Made by a program: the position numbers and the translations under genes
Source: Pohlia nutans
Taxonomy: Eukaryota; Streptophyta; Bryopsida; Bryales; Mniaceae
Direction: 5' to 3'
Length of the DNA: 64,000 nt
NCBI GenBank assembly: GCA_022496805.1
Contig: CM040104.1
Span: 3,137,650 to 3,201,649, forward strand
Shown here: piece by piece, positions 1 through 9,799 of the stretch
How positions within the stretch are numbered: position 1 is the first letter of the stretch
Layout: the number at the start of each line of letters is the position of its first letter
The notes under the pieces: generated by a model
What the model was told of the DNA's origin: nothing
The model's input: only the letters and a program-made list of their open reading frames with translations
Databases searched by the model: none

Positions 1-3000
1 CACATCAGTAGAGAAGGCAAGGTCACGCAAGCGCGGATTGAGGTACATGACATCCCGCTCAGACGTTGTGCTGCCCATTCACAAGTTTTCAAGAGTCAGG
101 CCCCATGATAACTATCAACAAGAGCCACATTGCCAATGTAATAAGATCACAAACCTCTTCTCCTTCAAGAGTTTCATTATTTAGCACATTAAAAATGGTA
201 GGTATAGAAAAGAACGGAAACAAAACCAAAAATCCAAGCCTATACATTCATAGACGATGTAATTCTTATAACATGTCATAATCTAACTAGCAGTTTGCAT
301 AACATAAAACACAAGTGCAGGAATAACTTTCACACTATATATGAAGGCACAAAAGCAAAACTTCAAGTCTATACATTCACAAACGATGCATTTACTTGCA
401 AGGTATCATAATCTAACTAGCAGTTTGCATCACACAAAACACTATGATTTTCACACAGAAAAAAAAAAAGAAGCAAAACTCCAAGTCTATACATTCACAA
501 GCAATGCATTTACTTGCAAGGTGTCACAATCTAACAAGCAGTTTGCATATCACAAAACAAAAGTGCAAGAATCAATGACTTTCAGGGACAAAAGTGAAAC
601 TCCAAGTCTATACATTCGCAAACAATGTATTTACTAACAAGGTGTCATAATCTAACTAGCAATGATTTACTCAACTCTATGAATTGTTCTTTTCTACACA
701 AGACTATAATGATACCTTTTATCATATACGTCTTCAACCACTAATCAAAATTCTAAATTCAAGCTCTTGAATCCTATATGCTTATGCTCAATGCATTTAT
801 GCCACTCTTAGTTTAAGCATAAATTTCATAACCTTTGAATGCATTAACAAAACACAAGTGCAGGAATGAATGAGTTTCATGTAATGGCTGGAAAGTTCGG
901 CAACTCACTTGAGAACAAGGGAGGCAGGGCCAAGGCTCTGGTGGAGGCGACCTCGAGAGTGCATGAAAGCCAGCCCTTGAAAAGCACCGCGGAGGAGCTT
1001 TGTGATGAATAAAAGACGCCTGCGGATGGGCCTGCTCTTGTCAAAACGATCCCAGAAGTCCCATTCCCCTACTGCCCGGCCCTCGCTGGTCGCCTCCGCA
1101 GCCATTTTCGCGTAATCCGCCGCGGTCACTTTTCCATCGTCTCGAAAGACCAGCCACTGCCTTAACACAACCCCCCACACACACAACCATGGTCAACTTT
1201 TCTAGTATTAGTAAGAACTCCAGACCTCTCTCGAGGCCGGCGTGAATACCGGCGTAAATAAAGTGTCTGTTCAACCCATTCATGGTTCAATGTGCACCAA
1301 ACAAAGGACCAAAGTAGCCAAAATAACCAAGAACTTAGGGCCGCTTTACACTACGGTGGAGAAGTCCACCGATAATGAATTTTAAGGGAATTCTGAAATA
1401 TGATTGGCCGAGAGTGACACTCTTGTCCGGTGGTGGTTTACACTACAGCCAAGAGTCCTCAGGTGGAGAACTTTGTACATGGATGAAAAAATGACATGGC
1501 TGCCAACGTGGCAACACTTTTTGCAATGAGAGTTCTCCGGAGGTCAAGTTTCTTGGGCAACCTCAAAACCTTGGACAAGAAACTTGGCCTCCGGAGAACT
1601 CCAACTTGAAGGCATTTTTTTATTGTCAATTCATCTTCTCTGGCATACCATCCCTAGCCTCAAATAACCATGTCTTGGGCTGAAATTCTTGACCGACCGG
1701 TGCACTTCTCCACAGTAGTGTAAAGCGGCCCTTAGTAACTCAGTAATAAAGAAAGAATAGGCTTGGGTATTTAGGCATGGATGAGTCATTGTATAAGGTT
1801 TCTTTTTCTCTTTTCGTGGTCGCCAAGTCATGAGCTTCGCAGTTGGTTGTGAGTCAACTTTTCAACAGTAAGTTGCTTGTAAATAGCCTTGTTTGCATAG
1901 AATGTAAACACAAAAACCCGAGAATTCTACTTTCTTTAGACGATTGTTATGAAACATTTACTCTGCACTTCCAGAGGAAGTTGCATTGAAAACCGGGATG
2001 GAACTTCAGGGAACTGAAGTGTACATTCTAGAAAGGACTTGGATATTTGCAATTTATATCTGAAGTTATTGTGACGCACCTGCTCTCCTGTCCTTGTTTG
2101 AAAACCGCCATACAGAAAGGAGATGTTTTCTGAGATGTCTCCTAATTCGGTATCCTGCAAAGAAAAAGTATCCTTACCCCAGTCCTCATCCCTCTAACAT
2201 AAAACACCAAAAAAGACTCAATATTAACCACCACATAGGAAGGAAATCAACTTGGGTTCTCACCCTCAAGAAAATCATGCACCCCAAAAATGTATTGATT
2301 TTTCAACTCATGAATTTGGAAGAGAGGATACACTTGAGTCATTCTACTTGGAACTGAACCATACTAATTGAATATGTTTAGTATGCAAAGCTTTCATACC
2401 TGAAGTATGACATGAGTGGCAAGCTCATTAGCAGCCATTACATCTGCATCGCTGCCTGAGGTTACCATTGCAGGATAAGCCTGGCTAGCCCACAAATAAT
2501 TCTGTTAGTTGGGTCTGGTTTTAGCCAATGTATAAAAAATTACCACAAATCCCTGAAGGTAGAGATCTGATATTGAGGTGACCTGACCATGCTCCAATAC
2601 TTTCTCCAGCCTCAACTTAGCCAACCCAACACTCTGCTAGAGAACCAAAACAAAATGCAGGACGAGCAGAAAAAGGCATGATCCTTTAAACCCTAAAAGA
2701 CCAGGAAGCCCAAATTGGGCCTCATTTATTTTATAGCAGTTTTGAATAGGTCCTATGTTATCCAGATTTATTTCTCTTTTGATCAACACATGCAATGTTC
2801 TTCATTGATTCCAGTGATATAGAATCTAGTCCTATCTGAATTATTGATTTTTCACAATATGATCGATTGAATTTGTCATTATAAGTCAATCCTTGGTCCT
2901 ACTACAGTAGAGGGAAAATACAAATTCAGAATCATGTAAATCTTGAAATAAAATCAAATAGATGTAAAAATTCAAAGAAGTGGACCTTCAGAATTACACG

Positions 3001-4664
3001 AGTCCCCATTCGTGCACCCCTTCCCATCCGCCCTGCATACAACCTGCGTGCAAACTGGCATCTCTCTCTGTTAGCATGAGACCTAAAATCTTGAACATAG
3101 ATGTAATAGCATACCCTAATTTATTATTTCCATTGCAGCTTTACAAGGACGATGGTATCTGTTGCCTATTAAGTTACAGTGTCAAAATAGGAAGGTCTCT
3201 CTATGATGAGACTCTGTAAACTATGATGTCTCCATCATTTGCAGATACAACAGGAATGAACGGGTGAGCTCATCTGTTGGTGCAAGAATTCCATAATAAC
3301 TCTTAAAGAGAAATGACCTCGTTCATTAGAGTCCTATAAATTAATCAGAATTTTGTTATTTTCCTACATTTTAGATTTTTTTTCATGATTCAAAATGTAA
3401 AAAACGAAATTCATGTGATTTATCTTAGGGCTGTTCATCACCTTGTCTGCACAGTTCCTTCCCCAACCTCCTGGCCTCCTATTCGAGAGATGTCACGTTG
3501 GTCCATACCTAAGGGTGCATTCTCTCCAAACATTCCTCCTGCAGGTGGTGGTGGAGTATAGCTGCAAAAACGAAAAAAAAACCAGGAAAAGAATTCAGAA
3601 GAAACCCTAAAAGAAAACCCTAAACCCTAAAAGCAGAGTATACCTGCATCGGAGGAAACGTTTTTCAAGGCATACATACAAACCCTCTCAACCTCTGATT
3701 TTTGTCACCACGGTTCAGTTATTTCTTCTCACCACTTTTTGAGTGTAAGTATTGACACATTTGAAACCTCAGGATTCAATTATGAAAAAATGGGCCACAT
3801 GTTATATCACCGGAATCAGTGAAGAACAATGCATGTGTTGTGGAATCAAGAAATTAACAAAATGTAGCTGAGTCCCCATATGACTAACAAGAAAAACATG
3901 AGGCGCAATTAACCAGTTACCTGCCATTATCCTCCAACCAAGTATTCATGGTTCAACCCCCTAAAGAACCAAGGATTCATCGTTTCAAAGTGACAAATTC
4001 AATCGATCATATTGTAAAAAATATAATTCAGATGAGCCCAAATTTGGTATCATCGGGATCAGCGAAGAACATTACATGCGTTAATCAAAACATGGATAAA
4101 TTTGAACAAAAGGAACTCCACTTAGAATCTACTCAAAAATGCTAAAAACGACATGAGGCCCAATTCGAGCTTCTTGATCCTTTAGGGGTTAAAAATGATC
4201 AGTTTATTGTGGATATAATAGGTCATAGTCTAATCCAAATTTTGTATTAAAAAATCAGTGAAGAACATGGTCAATAAAATAAATGAAATAGGAGGAAAAA
4301 GAAGTCCTCAAAGCCAGCTTTGAAAAATAAATAAATACCTGGAGACATTGATGTAACCCTGGGAGCCCAAGAAGCGCTCCACATCAAAATCCTCGGAGGA
4401 GAACATCTCAATCTGGTTTGCTTCTACAACGCCCTTGCGCTTGAGCACCTTACTATTATTATTGTTGTTGTTGTTGTTGTTCCGGGATAGATTTACGCCC
4501 TGCTTGCACCAATTGGTAGCTCCAAATGCAGCCGCAAAAGAAAAGGAAGCAAGCGGCCTGGACACACAACAACAGGCTCCTCCACCAACAAGCCCCGGTG
4601 GGTCTTTTAGGGTGCCAGAAATCAATGCAGCAGCACCCCTGGTTGTTTGCATCATTGTGGTCAT
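1..4664 (-). CDS. Plastid-targeted protein-kinase-like (probable pseudokinase) gene, 5' seven or eight exons, runs off left edge
   Basis: Spliced gene rebuilt by reading GT-AG borders on the minus strand. Exons: 4664-4339, 3561-3442, 3043-2986, (2633-2544, optional), 2480-2400, 2154-2080, 1156-909, 70-1 (partial). Every join keeps frame (intron phases 2,2,0,0,0,0,2). The first exon starts MTTMMQTTRGAAA, is Ser/Ala-rich and acid-poor like a chloroplast transit peptide, and has a nine-Asn run. Later exons give a Gly-rich stretch followed by RVILK, like kinase subdomains I-II, then DADVMAANELATH (helix-C-like), FQTRTGEQWLVFRDDG and GLAFMHSRGRLHQSLGP. The last occupies the catalytic-loop place but has HQSLG where active kinases have HRDLK, so the Asp and Lys are missing and catalysis is doubtful. 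The final visible exon reads PRLRDLAFSTDV. The domain C-terminus lies outside the window. Kinase-like identity is by motif only; function is unknown. Confidence 0.8.
71..908. repeat. Intronic minisatellite, about 120-bp units
   Basis: Intron of the kinase-like gene. A degenerate unit containing 'caagtctatacattcacaaa', 'catttacttgcaaggt' and 'aatctaactagcagtttgca' recurs near 234, 364, 482 and 602, giving a spacing near 120 bp. Interspersed 'acacaagtgcaggaat' blocks recur at 310 and 852. No coding signal was seen. Short ORFs here are products of the repeat. Confidence 0.75.
909..1156 (-). CDS. Kinase-like exon carrying the degenerate catalytic loop
   Basis: Starts after GGCAG, which continues GEQ of the previous exon into WLVFRDDG, and ends at a consensus donor (CAA/GTGAGT). 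It encodes WLVFRDDGKVTAADYAKMA and, near the end, FMHSRGRLHQSLGPASLVL. The HQSLGP motif lies where HRDLKPxN is expected. This exon is GC-rich compared with the AT-rich introns on both sides. It joins in frame to the partial exon 70-1 (NTTSERDVMYLNPRLRD). Confidence 0.8.
1157..2079. other. Intron of kinase-like gene holding a MITE and a CCGG repeat fragment
   Basis: Gene-free apart from inserted repeats. 1225-1290 matches part of a repeat also seen at 6320-6400 and 43040-43110 (GGCCGGCGTGAATA..AAAGTGTC). 1338-1731 is a Tourist-like MITE. 1820-1860 ('tcgccaagtcatgag') resembles 6535-6555. Nothing else recognisable. Confidence 0.6.
1338..1731. mobile_element. Tourist-like MITE with TTA target duplication
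   Basis: Terminal inverted repeats of about 28 bp begin GGGCCGCTTTACACTAC and are flanked on both sides by TTA (1335-1337 and 1732-1734). The TWA target and the GGGCC start fit PIF/Harbinger-derived Tourist MITEs. An internal 26-bp stem (1530-1555 with 1576-1601, one mismatch, 20-nt loop) gives the element a second hairpin. No coding capacity. Confidence 0.8.
2634..2985. repeat. Interspersed 'arm' repeat in an intron
   Basis: 2686-2728 reads TTAA, then ACCCTAAAAGACCAGGAAGC, then a segment matching the reverse complement of 4150-4192. The internal part 'acacatgcaatgttcttca' (2785 on) recurs at 5044 in the same orientation and inverted at about 3810, 4055, 4245 and 58260. These look like pieces of one dispersed element; a complete copy is not visible here because exons interrupt the interval. 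Confidence 0.6.
3562..4338. repeat. First intron of kinase-like gene, filled with the same arm repeat
   Basis: 3604-3636 has several CCCTAAA/CCCTAAAAG units (plant telomere-like). 3780-3845 and 3950-4145 are diverged inverted copies of the arm repeat described at 2634-2985. 4150-4192 ends with CCTTTAGGGG/TTAA, the terminus of a TTAA-type element. No exon signal was seen. Confidence 0.6.
4339..4664 (-). CDS. First exon of the kinase-like gene (transit peptide)
   Basis: 108 codons plus two bases, from ATG at 4664 to a strong donor (CCAG/GTATTT). The N-terminus MTTMMQTTRGAAALISG is followed by a Cys/Ser/Ala-rich stretch, nine Asn codons, then an acidic segment SSEDFDVERFLGSQGY that probably begins the mature protein. 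The Asn run comes from an AAC/AAT trinucleotide repeat and is likely length-polymorphic. Plastid targeting is inferred from composition. Confidence 0.75.
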
Positions 4665-4802
4665 CTTGCAAGAACTGGATCAATGCAGGACACAAGAAGA
4701 AGAAAACCCCGAAAACTTTTGAAACAAAAAGATCAGTTTGGAAGAGAAGGTGGGATTTTGGGGAAATTTTTGAGTTGGAATGGAATGCAAGTGATGACAA
4801 GT

Positions 4803-6290
4803 GACGCTCGGAAGGTGATTGCTTTCTCTCACATCATGGATAAGGTTGCCTTTTTATGGACCACTTGTCTCACTGGGGCTGATTCTGAGTTGGAGCATTT
4901 TCATTGCAGGATAGGAATTCTTACTCCCAATTCATAAAATTGTTAGGACCAAGAAACCCAAATTGAATTTATGTTTTTTTTCACCAGATTTGAGTAGGTC
5001 CTATGTAAACATCTTTTTGAATAAATTTATTTGTTGTTTGACCAACACATGCAATGTTCTGCATTGATTCCAGTGATATAAAATTTGGTTTCATCTACAT
5101 TGTATCTTTCACAATATGATCAATTGAATTTGTCATTTTAAAATTGTGTTCTTTAAGGGTTAAGCCCTAGACTTTGTACCCCTACTGAAGTTTTCAAGAT
5201 TCTCTCCGATGCTCTTTGATGCACTTTGTTTTCACATCTTAACCCTTGAAGGACATGGCTTTTTTGATTCCTACACCCAAAATCTCTTTTAAACTCTATT
5301 TTAAGCATGATTCTCTTTTTAATTTACTTCAGTTTTATTCTACAGAAGTATAGTTGCCTAAAATATGTTCGTATTAGCATTTAGAATCCCCTGTATGATT
5401 CAATAGAGTAGAAGTTATAAGCAAGATTCTCTCCCAAAAAAAGTAAGCCCGTGGGGCTTAGTATGTTTTTTAGAGGTTAAGTTTGTCTTACTTGCTTGAC
5501 TCCTACTAAATTCCCCTCATATAATGGCAAGTGTCATATTTCACTCTAGTTCCAAGGAAAGTTATTGTATCGGTAAAAATCAAACAAAGCAATAAGGGGT
5601 GCAGAATCCTACTGTTATAGAATGTAATGTGCTATTGTAATACACGATTGGATTTGTATAGGGTGCCAAATATTTAATTAAATTTTCTAAAAATTAATTC
5701 GGCACTTCTACTTTTGAAATTTTCTTCATTAGATTTTCTAAAAAAGTGAAAAACAATTCTTTAAAAGGTTTTGACCATTATTAAAAATGACATAATTAGT
5801 GTTGAAGCCAATCATGTACTACCGACAGTATAGAATCTACTAGTACTACACCGAAATCACCATATAGTGTAGCCCACTGTATTTACTAGAGGCTTTACCA
5901 AAATTCTGTGGTGAAATTCATCCAAATATAATGAAAATTTGTTCAAACATATGAGACTGAGCTACAAAACAACCAGAGAGTCAATATTAGATCGCCAAAA
6001 TATCTTTAATTTTTATAAAATACTGTATGAAAATACCAAATAAATAACTTGTCTAGATAAAGGTGTATCCTTTACTATTATAGAGAATGAGCAACCAAGG
6101 TCATCACAACACTTGACAAGTCGCCTACCAATGACCAATCCAATTCACTTGTCCAACTAGCTTCTCACCCACCCAATATTGAAACATTTGAACATATTCT
6201 TGGAATATTTGAACATGTTTATAAAATAGTTTAATCAAAACTCTCATTTATCCAACCATAACAAGACAAAAGGATCGACCTCTCTACCTG
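4803..6290. other. Intergenic AT-rich DNA with repeat fragments
   Basis: No gene seen. 4940-5155 is another arm-repeat copy. 5158-5260 carries both a GGGTTAAG and a CTTAACCCTTGAAGGAC terminus. 5850-5965 is a left-part fragment of the TA-flanked CTACACTGAAATCAC MITE complete at 39899-40091. The remainder shows no recognisable signal. Confidence 0.55.
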
Positions 6291-6767
6291 TCCATAGATA
6301 GATAGATAGAAACACCGGCCCTATAGAAAGGACCGGCGTGAATAAAGTGTCCGTTCGTAATATTAATGACCCAATGCCCATAGGACAAAGGGACATTGGA
6401 ACAATACTACTCTCTCCTTTCGAGGATGGACACTATAGTAACCGAAACAAAGAAACAATAACAGTAATAAAAGGAGTAGATTAATGATGGTTGGGTGCGA
6501 GATAGTATAAAGGTATGTTTTGGGTTAATTATTATCGCCAAGTCATGAGTTCTTTGGTTGGTTGGTGAAGGGCGTTGTATCACATTTATGTGGTCCGGGT
6601 TCGAAACCTATTGGGCTCGTTTGAGCAGTGGTGTGATACACATGGCTTGGTGCTGCTAGTGAGTTGTCATGGCAGGAAAGTTGTACCAACCCACCGGCCC
6701 TACCTATCCCTGAGACAAGATGAGCTAGTTGTTTGAAAAGAGTGGCTAGCAGTGGTTTTCACCACTG
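6291..6767. repeat. SINE-like repeat with GATA run and B-box-like sequence
   Basis: Begins with a short (GATA)n tract, then a segment (ACCGGCGTGAATAAAGTGTC and following) shared with 43023-43138, where it sits between 12-bp target duplications. At 6598-6608 GGTTCGAAACC matches the RNA polymerase III B box (GGTTCGANNCC). A plausible A box and tRNA cloverleaf could not be established, so tRNA derivation is only suggested. A tight hairpin CAGTGG..CCACTG (6750-6767) abuts the following poly-C tract. Confidence 0.45.
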
Positions 6768-6795
6768 CCCCCCCCCCCTCCCCCCCCCCCCTCTT
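6768..6795 (-). repeat. Poly-G tract directly after the retrotransposon stop codon
   Basis: On the plus strand C11-T-C12-T-C-TTTT. On the sense strand the TAA stop is followed within a few bases by two G runs. It is either the element's 3' tail or a homopolymer that obscures the insertion edge. Homopolymer length is a likely sequencing or assembly weak point. Confidence 0.6.
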
Positions 6796-8529
6796 TTAAT
6801 GTACTACGTCTGTTGGTATTGTTTGGTTGTTCTCTATACGTCTTTTATGTAAAAGGATAGATCCGGCATATTGTATGGCAATGGTATTTATTGCTTTGAA
6901 TGTGTGTTTTATGGAGGTTTCGCAAATGTTGAATTTTGTTTCTAGTTGTTTCATTGAGGGGATGTGTGTGGTTCCTCTGGCTCCAGCGGTAATGACGATG
7001 ATAGGATCTACTTTCCAACCATGTTGTATGATGTTATTAATTAGAGGTTGATATTTATAAAAAAATCTACCAATTGTTTCTGGTGAAAATCTGTCGTTTG
7101 TATATGTGAATTCTATAAATTGTATGGTTAGGTTATCATCGGGGTTTAGAGGAGGTGGACTTTGATATGGGAGGCCTTTAATGCATAGTATATCTGGTTT
7201 GAATCTGGCATTACATTGACACCTTTGTTGATTACAAGTACATGGTAATAACCATGGAGGAACTGTGTTTTCTTGTGAATTATTGTTGAATGTGCCCGCA
7301 TTCATGAGAGTGTAGCATCTTGATTTATTTGAGGATAGTATTAATTTTCTTAATTCCCATACCGCTTTATTGTGTCTTTTGGTTCTTAGTGCGTGAATAT
7401 GGTGTTGTTTGCATAGTAAAAGTACATGTAGCCATGTATCTGCATGTTGCGAATTACATATGAGACATGTTTTTGAGGGGAATCTTTGTATGCCGAAAAT
7501 TAATTGCTTTCTGGCATTACTTATGTATTGACCGGTTCTAAATTTTAGTATGCTTGTTTTTTGTGAGTCTGTTATTTCTAGATTATTCCAAAAGTCATTG
7601 GACATTTCGTTATCTATGATGGAGTTTGTTGTCCATTTGTTAATGTTGGGAAAGTCTTTTGCCAGTATTTCTAGGTTAGTTTCTCGGTCGTGTTTCTTTA
7701 TGTATTCTTCCAGACATCTAACTGGTCCTTTGTCTGGCCATTTGATACGGCCGGGCCATGTGTCTTTTTGGAAGTAGTAAGGTGTGGTATGTGCAAATTC
7801 GTGTGGATTTGCTGCAAATTGATAGCCTCTTTTCATGGTTCCTTCTTTGGCGAGTTGATCTGCGTGTTCATTTCCGTTAATTTTAGCGTGTGCTTTAACT
7901 TTGTATATTGTGGTTGGTTGTGTTCGCTTTTTTAGCATTTTTACCATTTCTTCTAATATGGTTTTATCGGAGTGGTTGTTTTGTTGGGTTGGGTGTTTTA
8001 GTTGTGTGTTTAGAACATGTATACAATTGAGGCAATCCGTAAAAATATGTACAGGTTCGCTTATGTACTTAGTGGTGAGTAGTGAAAGTGTTTCATCTAT
8101 TGCCATTAGTTCTGCTCTGAAGCATGTTTGTAGACCAGGCAGTCTTTTTGATATTTGTACGTCTGGTTTAGATGAGTTGTAGATTCCATATCCGGCTTTT
8201 TCTTTCTTCCAATGGCCATCATCAGCTTCTTTAGGTGGTAAAAAGGATCCATCTGTGTAATAGCTGTATTGTGGTAGAAATTTTAGTATAGTGTTTATTT
8301 CGAAATTTGGAAGGGGATTTACCCACATGTTTTGTAGATTGTTATAAGGCGGGTATATGAATTTGTTCCATTTTGTGTTTTTGTTAACTTTTGTATTTGG
8401 TGGTGTGGGTGGTGCTGTTTGTGTATGGTATTGCGAAATTTGTAGATTCTCAATTGTTGTGTTTATGGTGTCTATTTGGTTTGATGTGCCAATGTTATTG
8501 TTTTGATGGTGAATACACCATATGTGCAT
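6796..8529 (-). CDS. Retrotransposon ORF2 C-terminal part: RNase H, zinc finger and PD-(D/E)XK-like nuclease
   Basis: 577 codons without interruption. RNase H: YTDGS (D93), FRAELMAI (E140), IFTDCLN (D165) and NGNEHADQLAKEG (D224) supply the four acidic residues. A zinc-finger-like C355-x2-C358-x9-H368-x4-C373 follows, of the kind found near the C-terminus of LINE ORF2. Residues about 440-560 have RFKPDIL (D446), FIEFTY (E473), KYQPL (K492) and TAGARGT, which fits a PD-(D/E)XK restriction-like nuclease core as in RLE-type retroelements; this last call is by motif. The ATG at 8529 is probably not a true start but lies next to the junction with the inverted segment. RT and APE domains are absent here and lie on the opposite strand. 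Confidence 0.8.
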   Translation of the reverse strand: MHIWCIHHQNNNIGTSNQIDTINTTIENLQISQYHTQTAPPTPPNTKVNKNTKWNKFIYPPYNNLQNMWVNPLPNFEINTILKFLPQYSYYTDGSFLPPKEADDGHWKKEKAGYGIYNSSKPDVQISKRLPGLQTCFRAELMAIDETLSLLTTKYISEPVHIFTDCLNCIHVLNTQLKHPTQQNNHSDKTILEEMVKMLKKRTQPTTIYKVKAHAKINGNEHADQLAKEGTMKRGYQFAANPHEFAHTTPYYFQKDTWPGRIKWPDKGPVRCLEEYIKKHDRETNLEILAKDFPNINKWTTNSIIDNEMSNDFWNNLEITDSQKTSILKFRTGQYISNARKQLIFGIQRFPSKTCLICNSQHADTWLHVLLLCKQHHIHALRTKRHNKAVWELRKLILSSNKSRCYTLMNAGTFNNNSQENTVPPWLLPCTCNQQRCQCNARFKPDILCIKGLPYQSPPPLNPDDNLTIQFIEFTYTNDRFSPETIGRFFYKYQPLINNIIQHGWKVDPIIVITAGARGTTHIPSMKQLETKFNICETSIKHTFKAINTIAIQYAGSILLHKRRIENNQTIPTDVVH

Positions 8530-8658
8530 TGTGCACCGGTGGAATATCCACCTCTAGGCAACAGTCCTCTCTCCTTTGCAATCTCTCAATCTCAGATTAG
8601 ATTCAGCATTACTTTCTAATAGCTTGATAGTGCACATCATCACGATTAACCTCGCTCC

Positions 8659-9594
8659 GTGGTACACCCACCACCAACTGTCCGCATGAGGAGAAGCTCT
8701 TATCCCTCCACGAAACAACCTCAAACCAAGGCAAGCAGTGAGACGACCACACGTCTAGCGAGTCGGCTGCACGACCTCAGCACCAACAAATCAAACCGGC
8801 CTCAGCACACACTGCGCAGGAGCCAACGCCGTGCCACACCTGCCTCCAGCTCGCGTGACGCAGGGCAAGCCTCCATTCCTGCACCGGAATCTCCACTCAC
8901 AACCATTCCGACGGCCAGGCGCTCCACTGCAAACAGAGGTAAGTTCACTAACACTTCCTCTTCCATTCAGTTTTCAATTACGCAATTAAAAGCTTTGTAT
9001 CAATGCTGCTCCTTAGAAGTACTATGCAACCCATGTAAAGCCAGGAAGACAAAAGCTTCCTGGAGGGCCCCTGCAAAATACTTCAAGGCCTACAAACGCC
9101 GTCGTAAAACATATAAATCCGAATATTTCTCAACTTTATTTCACACGATACTTCTCAATCTTATTTACCTTCTCTTGACATATCACCCACCACCTTTGCC
9201 AAGCGCCATGTCAAACCCTCAGCATCCTTCTGGATCCCACATCTCTACACCAGCATCGCAAGAAATTGAGATGGAAGATGCGACGGCCTCCAACAAACGT
9301 ACTACACCCGACCCAGAGAACACATTGCAGAAGAAAGCAAAGGCAAATTACACCAGCGTCTCTACTGCTCGTGACCCATCCAAAACTAAGTTCTGGTACG
9401 GATTTCCAGCAATGGAAGCAATTGCTTACGAAGGCGGAGTGCCCCCCATCATTGTCAACACACCATTGGCCGAGCTTGTGACATCAGGTTTCTGGTTTCA
9501 TAGAACAAGAAGCGATCGACCTGAAGACAGGAAGAATGCCCTTCCCACGCGTCCCGCAAAAGCTGTGGCCAACCTCGCGTTTAGACAAAATTGA
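8659..9594 (+). CDS. Retrotransposon ORF1, N-terminal part
   Basis: 311 codons. The N-terminal third is basic and rich in Ser/Thr/Arg, consistent with a nucleic-acid-binding gag-like tail. A consensus donor-like GTAAGT at 8939 and an internal start MSNPQHPSGSH at 9208 raise the possibility that 8939-9207 is removed or that translation starts at 9208. The frame ends at 9594 while a second frame (9536 on) continues, so ORF1 is frameshifted around 9536-9594. Copy 2 has the same protein at 27613-28548. No zinc knuckle seen. Confidence 0.55.
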   Translation: MVHPPPTVRMRRSSYPSTKQPQTKASSETTTRLASRLHDLSTNKSNRPQHTLRRSQRRATPASSSRDAGQASIPAPESPLTTIPTARRSTANRGKFTNTSSSIQFSITQLKALYQCCSLEVLCNPCKARKTKASWRAPAKYFKAYKRRRKTYKSEYFSTLFHTILLNLIYLLLTYHPPPLPSAMSNPQHPSGSHISTPASQEIEMEDATASNKRTTPDPENTLQKKAKANYTSVSTARDPSKTKFWYGFPAMEAIAYEGGVPPIIVNTPLAELVTSGFWFHRTRSDRPEDRKNALPTRPAKAVANLAFRQN

Positions 9595-9778
9595 AGGACA
9601 ACACTTCAACATTACGCAACTCCCATTTGACATTAAGGTAAACACCACAACAAATCTCTCGTTGGACTATCATATTTTGCTACATTTTGCCAAACCTAGC
9701 ACATCCTTCAGCCAAGAACAGGTTATGAAGAAAATAGTACGCCGCTTCCAAGAAATGGCTATTCCCCTCGGCAATTAG
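9536..9778 (+). CDS. Retrotransposon ORF1, middle part
   Basis: 80 codons, including GQHFNITQLPFDIKVN and VMKKIVRRFQEMAIPLG. It ends at TAG (9776-9778) and the same frame continues directly into the 362-codon segment that follows, so one stop separates the two. The identical arrangement is present in copy 2 (27429-27671). Function beyond gag-like is not recognised. Confidence 0.5.
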   Translation: MPFPRVPQKLWPTSRLDKIEGQHFNITQLPFDIKVNTTTNLSLDYHILLHFAKPSTSFSQEQVMKKIVRRFQEMAIPLGN

Positions 9779-9799
9779 ATAGCGGAGCCAATAGCAATT

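Noticed and set aside
200..660. Regularly spaced repeats that might suggest a CRISPR-like array
   Set aside because: Units are about 120 bp and degenerate throughout, with no constant repeat separated by unique spacers; this is a eukaryotic intronic minisatellite.
3604..3636. Interstitial telomere tract
   Set aside because: Only a few imperfect CCCTAAA units; the CCCTAAA ends of TTAA-type elements give the same sequence.
2690..4188. Single 1.5-kb TTAA element spanning 2690-4188 with matching ends
   Set aside because: Two exons of the kinase-like gene lie inside; more likely two separate repeat copies in different introns.
4435..4937. Plus-strand ORFs over 4435-4937
   Set aside because: They are antisense to the transit-peptide exon; the leucine run is the complement of the Asn codons.
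6530..6680. tRNA gene at GGTTCGAAACC
   Set aside because: Only the B-box-like motif is convincing; no cloverleaf or acceptor stem could be drawn.
6827..8182. Plus-strand ORFs across 6827-8600
   Set aside because: Antisense shadows of the RNase H/nuclease ORF; compositions reflect the complement of an A/C-rich coding strand.
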